NCBI GenBank assembly: GCA_023228705.1
Contig: JALOAS010000032.1
Span: 1 to 29,788 of the forward strand
Reading direction: 5' to 3'
From: Ottowia sp.
GTDB taxonomy: Bacteria; Pseudomonadota; Gammaproteobacteria; Burkholderiales; Burkholderiaceae_C
DNA length: 29,788 nt
Of this stretch, positions 23,516-29,788 are shown piece after piece. Under the pieces are notes generated by a model, which was given only the letters and a program-made list of their open reading frames with translations, made no database searches and was not told the DNA's origin. The translations under genes were made by a program, and so were the position numbers. Positions within the stretch are counted from its first letter, which is position 1. Each line of letters opens with the position of its first letter.

Positions 23516-24925
23516 CTACAACGTACGCAGCTTTTGCACAACTCTGTCGCGTCGGCTCAATGCCAGCATGGCATCCAGCGATGGCGTCTGCGGCGTGCCA
23601 AATACCAGCACCCGGACCGCCTTGGCCAGCTGCGGCATCTTCAGCCCGTGGGCACGCAGTATAGCCTTTATTTCGGTTGCGATGTCGCCTGCCTGCCACG
23701 GCACGTCCTGCAGGCGCCCGGCCAGGTCGTGCAGCGCCGGCTGGACGTCGGCACCAAGGTATTGCGCCCGGTCCGCATCGCTGGCTGACGCGTCGCCGTA
23801 GAACAGCGCCGCCGCGTCAGCGAGCGCGACCAGCGTGTCGCAGCGGCTGACATAGAGCTCGCATATGGCCGGCAGCCGCTCGTCCGCAACAAGCTGGCGC
23901 GCAGCCAGGTGCGGCGCAACGCGTTCCGCCAGCTCGGCGCCAGACAGGGCCTTGAGGTGCTGCGCGTTGACCCAGCGCAGCTTGGCCTCGTCAAACTGGC
24001 CCGCGCTGCGCCCCAGGTGGTCCAGGTCAAACCATTCCAGGAACTGCGCCACGCTGAAGATCTCGTCGTCGCCATGGCTCCAGCCCAGCCGCGCCAGGTA
24101 ATTGATGACGGCCTCGGGCAGGAAGCCCTCGTCCCGGTACTGGGTGACCGGCTTGGCGCCGCGGCGCTTGCTCATCTTCTCGCCCTGCTCGCCCAGCACG
24201 GTAGGCAGGTGCGCGTAAACCGGCGGCGCATGGCCCAGCGCCTGGAAGATGTTGATTTGTCGCGGCGTGTTGTTGACGTGGTCGTCGCCACGGATGACGT
24301 GCGTGATCCGCATGTCCATGTCGTCGACGACCACGCAGAAGTTGTACGTGGGCGTGCCATCCGGGCGCGCGATGACGAGGTCGTCCAGCTCGGCGTTGCT
24401 GACCTGCACGCGGCCCTTGACCTTGTCGTCCCAGGCAACAACGCCATCCGGCGGGTTGCGAAAGCGCAGGACGGGCTGCACGCCCTCCGGGACGGGCGGC
24501 AGCGTCTTGCCGCGCTCGGGGCGCCAGGTGCCGTCGTAACGCGGCTTCTGCCGGGCGGCCTTCTGGCGTTCACGCAGCGCGTCCAGCTCTGCAACGCTCA
24601 TGTAGCAGGGATACGCCATGCCGCTGGCCTGCAGTTGCGCCAGCACCTCCTTGTAGCGGTCCATGCGCTGCATCTGGTAATACGGCCCCTCGTCCGGCGT
24701 GAGCCCGAGCCAGGCCATGCCCTCCAGGATGACCTGCACGGCCTCGTCGGTCGAGCGCTGCAGGTCGGTGTCTTCTATGCGCAGGATGAAGTCACCGCCC
24801 CGGCCCCGGGCAAACGCCCATGGGTACAGCGCCGAGCGTATGTTGCCCAGGTGGATGAATCCGGTGGGCGACGGCGCAAAGCGCGTGCGCACGCGCTGCG
24901 TGATGGCGGGTTCCTGGTCAGACAT
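23516..24925 (-). CDS. gltX: Glutamyl-tRNA synthetase
   Basis: Charges tRNA-Glu with glutamate. The 469 residues are the normal length for the class I enzyme. The HIGH-type motif is in PSPTGFIHLGNIRSALY (His25-Asn28), and KMSKR is at 250-254. DTDLQRST and VIRGDDHVNNTPRQINI are further family signatures; the helical anticodon-binding domain fills the C-terminal third. The ATG at 24925 has AGGA just upstream and is preferred to a GTG at 24943. It lies 60 bases after metZ, and the tRNA-Ala-Glu-Asp cluster follows on the same strand, so part of the tRNA supply may come from readthrough. Confidence 0.96.
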   Translation of the reverse strand: MSDQEPAITQRVRTRFAPSPTGFIHLGNIRSALYPWAFARGRGGDFILRIEDTDLQRSTDEAVQVILEGMAWLGLTPDEGPYYQMQRMDRYKEVLAQLQASGMAYPCYMSVAELDALRERQKAARQKPRYDGTWRPERGKTLPPVPEGVQPVLRFRNPPDGVVAWDDKVKGRVQVSNAELDDLVIARPDGTPTYNFCVVVDDMDMRITHVIRGDDHVNNTPRQINIFQALGHAPPVYAHLPTVLGEQGEKMSKRRGAKPVTQYRDEGFLPEAVINYLARLGWSHGDDEIFSVAQFLEWFDLDHLGRSAGQFDEAKLRWVNAQHLKALSGAELAERVAPHLAARQLVADERLPAICELYVSRCDTLVALADAAALFYGDASASDADRAQYLGADVQPALHDLAGRLQDVPWQAGDIATEIKAILRAHGLKMPQLAKAVRVLVFGTPQTPSLDAMLALSRRDRVVQKLRTL

Positions 24926-24985
24926 GTCCTGCAATTTCCGCACCCATCCGGATGCAAATGAAAGGGTTGGTGGCCACGGCCGGGG

Positions 24986-26224
24986 TCATGCCACGGCCAG
25001 GCAGTGATCCAGGCCACGGGCCAGGTCCTGCTGGATGTCGGGCGCGTGCTCCAGCCCCACCGACAGCCGCAGCAGGCCCTGCCCGACACCGGCAGCATCG
25101 CGCTCCGGCTCGGACAGGCGCGCGTGCGAGGTGCTGGCCGGATGGCTGATGAGCGTTCGCACGTCGCCCAGGTTGGTGGCGATGCTGCACACCCGCGTGC
25201 TGTCGATCACGTGGAATGCGCGGCGCCGCGCCTGCGCAGGATCTGCTGCACGGACGGCAAACGCCAGGATGGCGCCCCCGCAACCGGACTGCTGCGCCAT
25301 GGCCAGCGCATGCCCGGGATGCGAGGCAAGCCCCGGGTAATGCACCCGCTGGACAGCCGCATGCGCCTGCAGCCACTGCGCCAGCGCCAGCGCATGCGCG
25401 CTTTGCGCCCGGACCCGCAGCGCCAGCGTCTCCAGCCCCTTGTGCACGACCCAGGCGTTGAAAGGCGACAGCACCATGCCCAGCGTCTTGCTCAGCGGGC
25501 GCAGCTGCTCGTCAACGAGCGCGCGGGACCCGCAGACCGCGCCGGCCATGACCCGGCCCTGCCCGTCCAGGAACTTGGTGCCCGACTGCACCACCAGGTC
25601 CGCACCCAGCGCCAGCGGCCGCTGCAGCGCCGGCGTGGCAAAGCAGTTGTCTATGGCCAGCAGCGCACCGGCCTCGTGTGCAATCGCGGCCAGCGCAGCG
25701 ATGTCGCAGACGTCGGCCAGCGGGTTGTTGGGCGTTTCAGCAAAGAGCAGCCGCGTTTGCGGTCGCACAGCTGCGCGCCAGGCCTGCACGTCGGTTTGCG
25801 AAACAAAGGTCGTGTTGACGCCAAACCTGGCCAGGTGCTCGCCCAACAGGCTGATGGTGGAGCCGAACATGGCGCGCGAGCAGACCACGTGGTCCCCGCT
25901 CTTGAGCAGCGCCACGGCCAGCAGCGTGATCGCCGCCATGCCGCTGCTGGTGGCGATGGCGGCCTCGGCGCCCTCCAGCGCCGCCAGCCGGTTTTCAAAC
26001 GCAGTGACCGACGGGTTGCCGCTGCGCGTGTAGGTGTAGCCCGGCTGCTCGCGCGCGTAGCGGCGCGCCGCGGTGGCGGCGTCGGGCTGCACGAAGCAGC
26101 TGGTGAGGTAGACCGCCTCCGAATGCTCGCCGTAGCCGCTGCGCGGCACAGACACGCGCAGTGCCAGCGTGTCGGGGTGCAGCCCCTCGGGAAGCGGTCG
26201 TTGGCTCAGAAAATCCTCGTTCAC
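24986..26224 (-). CDS. metZ: O-succinylhomoserine sulfhydrylase
   Basis: A PLP enzyme of the Cys/Met metabolism family that makes homocysteine from O-succinylhomoserine and sulfide, for methionine synthesis. The 412 residues match the family length. The PLP lysine is Lys217 in VVQSGTKFLDG, and Asp192 in AIDNCFATP binds the PLP nitrogen. YTYTRSGNPSV, SSGMAAI and AETPNNPLADV are family motifs, and the C-terminal SVGLEHAPDI segment is typical. The GTG at 26224 has AGGCAGAC upstream and gives VNEDFLSQRPLPEG; another GTG at 26290 would add 22 residues. MetZ rather than MetB or MetY is inferred from overall similarity. Confidence 0.88.
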   Translation of the reverse strand: MNEDFLSQRPLPEGLHPDTLALRVSVPRSGYGEHSEAVYLTSCFVQPDAATAARRYAREQPGYTYTRSGNPSVTAFENRLAALEGAEAAIATSSGMAAITLLAVALLKSGDHVVCSRAMFGSTISLLGEHLARFGVNTTFVSQTDVQAWRAAVRPQTRLLFAETPNNPLADVCDIAALAAIAHEAGALLAIDNCFATPALQRPLALGADLVVQSGTKFLDGQGRVMAGAVCGSRALVDEQLRPLSKTLGMVLSPFNAWVVHKGLETLALRVRAQSAHALALAQWLQAHAAVQRVHYPGLASHPGHALAMAQQSGCGGAILAFAVRAADPAQARRRAFHVIDSTRVCSIATNLGDVRTLISHPASTSHARLSEPERDAAGVGQGLLRLSVGLEHAPDIQQDLARGLDHCLAVA

Positions 26225-26319
26225 GTCTGTCTGCCTGGTGTGCGGTTGCGGCACGCATCGCGCTGCTTGTGCCGGCCCGTATTGTCCCACTTGCCGTTAT
26301 GGCACCGCGCCGGCCCAGG

Positions 26320-26362
26320 AGTCTGTCGGGCTTAAAGACTCACCGATCCACACAACCGCGTC
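26320..26362 (-). mobile_element. Distal end of a gutted IS1182-type element
   Basis: The terminal sequence AGTCTGTCGGGCTT (26320-26333) pairs with AGCCTGTCGGACTT at the other end (28285-28298, reverse strand) at 12 of 14 positions. Only 43 bases remain on this side before the inserted IS1380-type element; the whole 3' part of the transposase gene is missing. Confidence 0.55.
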
Positions 26363-28091
26363 CCTGAATCCGTAACCTCACCTACTGATTCTGCCGGTTT
26401 TCGTTGCTGGATCAATGGGTTGCCGTTAAACTGCAGCTCACCCCACAGGTGAGCCGTCCAATGAGTGAATTCGTCATCAAGCAACTGCCCTACAACCTGA
26501 GCAGTCAGGCGGGCTTGGCCCTGGTGAGCAAGTATCTGCGGCGCATCAACCTGAATGCGCTTGTTGATCCAATCTTTCCCGTGCGCTGGGGAATCGCCAA
26601 CAGCGCCATCCTCAAGAGCTACCTGGCCCTGCTGTGCCAGGGCAAGAGTGACTTTGATGCCATCCAAGCGCATCGGGCCGACTCCTTCTTCGCCCGCGCA
26701 CTGAATCTGACGGCCGTGCCCTCCAGCCCCACGCTGCGCCAGCGCATGGATGCGCAGGCCTCGGCCTGGTTTGAGTTGAGCGGGCGCATCAACGAGGCCT
26801 TGTTGTCCATGCGCATCAACGGCCAGGCGGTGGACTTTGGCAGCCTGCCTTGCGGCTACACGCCGCTGGATGTGGACACCTTTGCCATGGACAATGGCGA
26901 TACCGCCAAGAAGCTGATGGGGCGCACCTACGCCTGGGTGGATGGCTACTGCCCCATTGCGTCTTATCTGGGTACAGCCGGCTTTTGCCTGGAGCTGGCG
27001 CTGCGCCCGGGCGTGCAGCACTCGGCACGCGAGAGTGAATATGACCTGCAGCGCGTGCTGCCCATAGCCACGCGCCTGGTGTCCGGGCCCTTGCTGGTGC
27101 GCGCCGATTCTGGCTTTTGCTCGCAGGCGCTGATGCGCACCATCGCCGAGCAGGGCCGGCTGCTTGAGCGCGACGTGGCCTTTCTCATCAAATGGAATCC
27201 GCGCAGCACGCCGATTGAGCGCATGGCCGCACAGAAGGGGGCGGATGCGGACACCCTGTGGTGTCACCTGCGCGCTGGCAAGCGCCAGTGCGTGTGGGAA
27301 GAAACCATCGGCATCGATGCGCTGAGCACCAATACCGTGGCCGATGCCGATCAGGTGCCTGAGCAGCAAAGCCATGTGGTGCGCCGCATCTATCGGCTCA
27401 CCGAGCGTGTCCTCGACAAGCACGGCCAGCCCATGCTGCTGCCCGAATACATCCTGGAGGGCTGGACAACGACGCTGCCGGCAAAGCTCAGCGCAGGCAA
27501 AGTCATCGCCTTGTATGCCGATCACGCCACACATGAGCAGTATCACCGCGAATTCAAGACCGACCTGGATCTGGAGCGGCTGCCTTCGGGCAAGTTTGAT
27601 ACCAACTATCTCATCTGCCAGCTGGCAGCGGTGGCGATGAACCTGCTGCGGCTGATCGGCCAGCAGACGCCGCTGGGCAAGGATGCGCCCATCCGGCACA
27701 AGGCCAAGCGCCGGCGCATCAAGACGGTGATGCAGGAGATGATCTACAAGGCCGGGCGCATGATGCATCATGCCGGACAGTACCTCATTGGCCTGGGGGC
27801 CAATGACCCGGGCTTTGCGGTGTTCGAGCGCCACTATCGCTGCCTGGCCAGCGACTGAGCACCCCGACATCCAAAACCTGCACCACTGACGACGCCAAGC
27901 CCCTGGATGATGCCAGAGGTGGGCACACGATGCGTGGCCGCAAGCGGCCGATAGGCTGCCCCGTGAGCGACAAGATCGTCCGAACCGTGAGCCGACGGGC
28001 CTTTGGCATGGGGTTTTGGATGGTTTGTGCGGGCATTGCGGGCTCTTCAGGCGCAGGAAATGGAAATCAGCGGGGCGGTCACGGATTCAGG
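26363..28091 (+). mobile_element. IS1380-family insertion sequence, apparently complete
   Basis: 1729 bases bounded by the inverted repeats CCTGAATCCGTAACC (26363-26377) and CCTGAATCCGTGACC read on the minus strand (28091-28077), matching at 14 of 15 positions. It holds one full-length transposase gene and about 220 non-coding bases downstream of it. The flanks (GCGTC and TTCGA) show no target duplication, which suggests a deletion next to the element after insertion. Confidence 0.85.
26461..27858 (+). CDS. IS1380-family transposase
   Basis: A 465-residue DDE transposase that cuts and re-inserts the element. The N-terminal part (about 1-90) is the DNA-binding region. Catalytic acidic residues lie in LDVDTFAMDN (Asp139), LVRADSGF (Asp216) and the C-terminal HEQYHREFKTDLDLERLPSG (Glu359 or Glu364). 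These motifs and the length are those of the IS1380 family, to which ISEcp1 also belongs. The ATG at 26461 gives MSEFVIKQLPYNLS; a TTG at 26404 is less likely. No frameshift or stop is present, so the protein could be active. The gene lies within an element with matched ends. Confidence 0.92.
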   Translation: MSEFVIKQLPYNLSSQAGLALVSKYLRRINLNALVDPIFPVRWGIANSAILKSYLALLCQGKSDFDAIQAHRADSFFARALNLTAVPSSPTLRQRMDAQASAWFELSGRINEALLSMRINGQAVDFGSLPCGYTPLDVDTFAMDNGDTAKKLMGRTYAWVDGYCPIASYLGTAGFCLELALRPGVQHSARESEYDLQRVLPIATRLVSGPLLVRADSGFCSQALMRTIAEQGRLLERDVAFLIKWNPRSTPIERMAAQKGADADTLWCHLRAGKRQCVWEETIGIDALSTNTVADADQVPEQQSHVVRRIYRLTERVLDKHGQPMLLPEYILEGWTTTLPAKLSAGKVIALYADHATHEQYHREFKTDLDLERLPSGKFDTNYLICQLAAVAMNLLRLIGQQTPLGKDAPIRHKAKRRRIKTVMQEMIYKAGRMMHHAGQYLIGLGANDPGFAVFERHYRCLASD

Positions 28092-28193
28092 TTCGACGAC
28101 AAAGCGCGCCAGATGATCTTCGGCAAGCCACTCATCGACCGAGGGCGGCAGCAGGTAGGCGGTGGCGCGGTCGACGCTGATGAAATTGCTCAT
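28092..28193 (-). pseudogene. IS1182-family transposase, N-terminal 34 codons only
   Basis: From the ATG at 28193 the frame reads MSNFISVDRATAYLLPPSVD followed by EWLAEDHLARFVVE, the characteristic start of IS1182-type transposases. It ends at codon 34, where the IS1380 inverted repeat begins. AGG lies eight bases upstream. The other 400 or so residues are absent from the window. Confidence 0.8.
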
Positions 28194-28298
28194 GTGACCT
28201 GCGGTGCGGTTGCGGTAACGCAAATTTTATCTGTTGCGATGTTGAAGGAAGGGCCGTGTGAAGGAAAGGCCGAGTTTTAGGGGAAAGTCCGACAGGCT
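28092..28298 (-). mobile_element. Proximal end of a gutted IS1182-type element
   Basis: 207 bases comprising the inverted repeat (28285-28298), the leader and the first 34 codons of the transposase. The sequence stops exactly at the IS1380 end at 28091. Confidence 0.65.
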
Positions 28299-28300
28299 GC

Positions 28301-28612
28301 TAGTATCAGCCACTGCTGGATTGGGCGGCGCGCGATGCAACTGTTGTTCCCACCTTGACCGAATTGGTCCAGGAACAGCCGAGCCGAGCATTTTGGAAGT
28401 GTTACAGGCTCATTAAACATTCTGGCAAGTCTTGGAGCCGCAAGCAAGCATACACGGGATGTACAAGGCCATGAGACTGAATCTGCGTCGTCCAGCGCGC
28501 CGGCGCGCATCCTAAACGTCAGCGCGTACCGCTGTACGTGCCGCAGCGTCCCTATAACGGACTGGTCTGCAGACTTCGTCTCAGGCGCGTTAGCCTGTGG
28601 TCGCCGCATAAA
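28301..28612 (+). pseudogene. IS3-family transposase orfB, internal fragment with frameshifts
   Basis: Pieces of an IS3-type OrfB can be read in changing frames. LLDWAARDATVVPTLTELVQ and AFWKCYRLIKHSGKSWSRKQ come first, then after a shift near 28455-28470 MYKAMRLNLRRPARRR. After another near 28510 it reads KRQRVPLYVPQRP, and after a third near 28560 WSADFVSGALACGRR. These match the region just before and at the first catalytic Asp (ADFVSG). Both ends are missing. The fragment abuts the IS1182 end at 28298, so that element may have inserted into it. Confidence 0.75.
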
Positions 28613-28692
28613 TAATCAAATGTTTCTCAACTGTCCAAACGCTGAAAGGCAGTTCATTTTCCGGGCGGTTCACGTCGTTACAAACACCTTTA

Positions 28693-29154
28693 CTAACCGT
28701 TGACCACGCGGTAAACTCTATACACCACGGCTGGCCCGGGGGCGACCTTCCCTTCAGCCAAAAAGACCGTTTGGTTTACCCAACCGTAGCGCTCGTCACC
28801 GGCCTCGAGTCGAGGATTGGTGAAAAAGTATTGGTCGCCGTACTCAGTTGACGTGTCGCCGCCGCCGAGCACTGCCCCTACGGCTGGAGTGACTTGAATC
28901 AAGCCATTGTACTGGACATAGATATGCGCGCCGTCAATAGTCTGTATAGTGAGGCGCACGTCAAGGCGACCGAAACCATCATCGCCAAGCAGCACCCAGT
29001 CAGCCCCAGCGCCAATAATCGCTCCGCTAAGTCGCTCACCGACTACGCTTCCGTCAATAACGTTGAATATCAGGCGCTGCCCAAAAGGACCTCGGCCAAT
29101 CTCGTCGGCTCTAAGATTAGCGCGCATCTCGGCTTCGTATATTAACTTTACCAT
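28693..29154 (-). CDS. DUF3237 family protein
   Basis: A 153-residue protein that I recognise as DUF3237 (UPF0311). Characteristic pieces are GRGPFGQRLIFNVIDGSVVG, GAGADWVLLGDDGFGRLDVR, LTIQTIDGAHIYVQYNGL and the FFTNPRLEAGDERYGWVNQTVF segment. Members form a small beta-barrel; no catalytic residues are established, although several sit near aromatic or hydrocarbon degradation genes. It has no signal peptide. The ATG at 29154 has AGGAT eight bases upstream. The gene lies beyond the insertion-sequence remains and is less G+C-rich than the left of the window, which suggests separate ancestry. Confidence 0.88.
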   Translation of the reverse strand: MVKLIYEAEMRANLRADEIGRGPFGQRLIFNVIDGSVVGERLSGAIIGAGADWVLLGDDGFGRLDVRLTIQTIDGAHIYVQYNGLIQVTPAVGAVLGGGDTSTEYGDQYFFTNPRLEAGDERYGWVNQTVFLAEGKVAPGPAVVYRVYRVVNG

Positions 29155-29421
29155 ATTTTATCCTATGACGGCGAAAAGCTTATCCGATCCACGTTCAGTG
29201 GACCCTCCAAAGCACACCAAGTCCCATCCACCGACGATGGCCTTGGCCACTTACTGCGTTCCAGGTACTGGTTGTCGGTGGGCAGCGAGGAGATTCGTTC
29301 TTGTCGGCGTCATTGTGTAACTCCGTCGGCACGTAGCGCCTGGTGAAAACAAATCAGCGGAGCCAGGTAGCATTACAACACTTCACCCGACCAACGTTGT
29401 CCAGCAACGACTGGAGAAGCA
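29155..29421. other. 267-base spacer without a supported gene
   Basis: No frame here gives a recognisable product. The right part is lower in G+C than the rest of the window. Confidence 0.4.
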
Positions 29422-29661
29422 TTAATGTTGCTTTGTTTTAAACATATTCCCAAGATCTTTGGCTGTCGGCTCGATTATATTAGTGAACAGCTTATCAAGA
29501 GGCATTCCTTTGAATTCGGGTAAGTACGTGGCATTCCAGTACGCCCACAAAGGCATACCTTCGGGACATTCAGCCTCTGTGATTGCTATTGCGAGTAACA
29601 CATCACGATAGAAGCCAGGAGGAGCTGCATCAAAAGCCTCCCGAAGCTGCTGCGTGTTCAT
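29422..29661 (-). CDS. Small hypothetical protein
   Basis: A 79-residue protein from an ATG at 29661 with AGG six bases upstream: MNTQQLREAFDAAPPGFYRD, then an AIAITEAECPEGMPLWAYWNATYLPEF-like middle and a lysine-rich C-terminus. A longer frame begins at 29754. I do not recognise the family. The codon use is less G+C-biased than in most genes here (several AAA, ATT and ATA codons), and the amino-acid composition looks like that of a real soluble protein. It points the same way as the DUF3237 gene. Confidence is moderate because the window ends close by. Confidence 0.5.
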   Translation of the reverse strand: MNTQQLREAFDAAPPGFYRDVLLAIAITEAECPEGMPLWAYWNATYLPEFKGMPLDKLFTNIIEPTAKDLGNMFKTKQH

Positions 29662-29788
29662 ATACCTGATTCCGTGACCCTCACATCCGAAGCACGCCTC
29701 ATACCGGCATAGCCACGCCATGTCACATCGATTGGGCTGCGCCAACGCGCCCAAGCCACGCCATCAGCCTGCACATGGTCTGTCAAGG

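Overview
The DNA is about two-thirds G+C and looks like a chromosomal segment of a betaproteobacterium of the order Burkholderiales, most like Comamonadaceae. The grounds are a class I PHA synthase operon, a gltX gene followed by tRNA-Ala, tRNA-Glu and tRNA-Asp, a MetZ-type sulfhydrylase, and a complete N-type ATPase operon. No species is claimed.

Layout. (1) 1-1993, minus strand: a TetR regulator, a small four-helix membrane protein and the start of a YbhG/HlyD-type periplasmic adaptor that runs off the left edge. (2) 2194-10398, plus strand: PHA synthase (phaC), a phasin-like protein, acetoacetyl-CoA reductase (phaB), a frameshifted universal stress protein, a phosphotransacetylase, a lipoprotein esterase and acetate kinase. 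(3) 10831-19611, plus strand: an FtsH-family protease followed by nine tightly packed N-ATPase genes in the order atpD-C-Q-R-B-E-F-A-G, with no delta gene. (4) 19618-20363: a non-coding mosaic of heptameric repeats, hairpin-bearing modules and a 28-bp inverted repeat. (5) 20372-26224: housekeeping genes (2OG-Fe(II) dioxygenase, pgsA, ribD, three tRNAs with a strong terminator, gltX, metZ). (6) 26320-29788: a graveyard of insertion sequences (an intact IS1380-type element inside a gutted IS1182-type element, next to a broken IS3-type orfB), then a DUF3237 gene and a less G+C-rich edge.

How the genes may work together. PhaC and PhaB store reducing power and carbon as polyhydroxyalkanoate. Pta and AckA turn surplus acyl-CoA into acid plus ATP. 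The N-ATPase is a second rotary ATPase, expected to run as an ATP-driven ion pump, and FtsH is a membrane quality-control protease. Together they read as an overflow and energy-balancing island; this is inference from gene order. Nothing here is clearly a new defence or mobile system. The least explained parts are the 19.6-20.4 kb repeat mosaic, the mirrored operator pair between tetR and phaC, and the delta-like tail on the N-ATPase b subunit.
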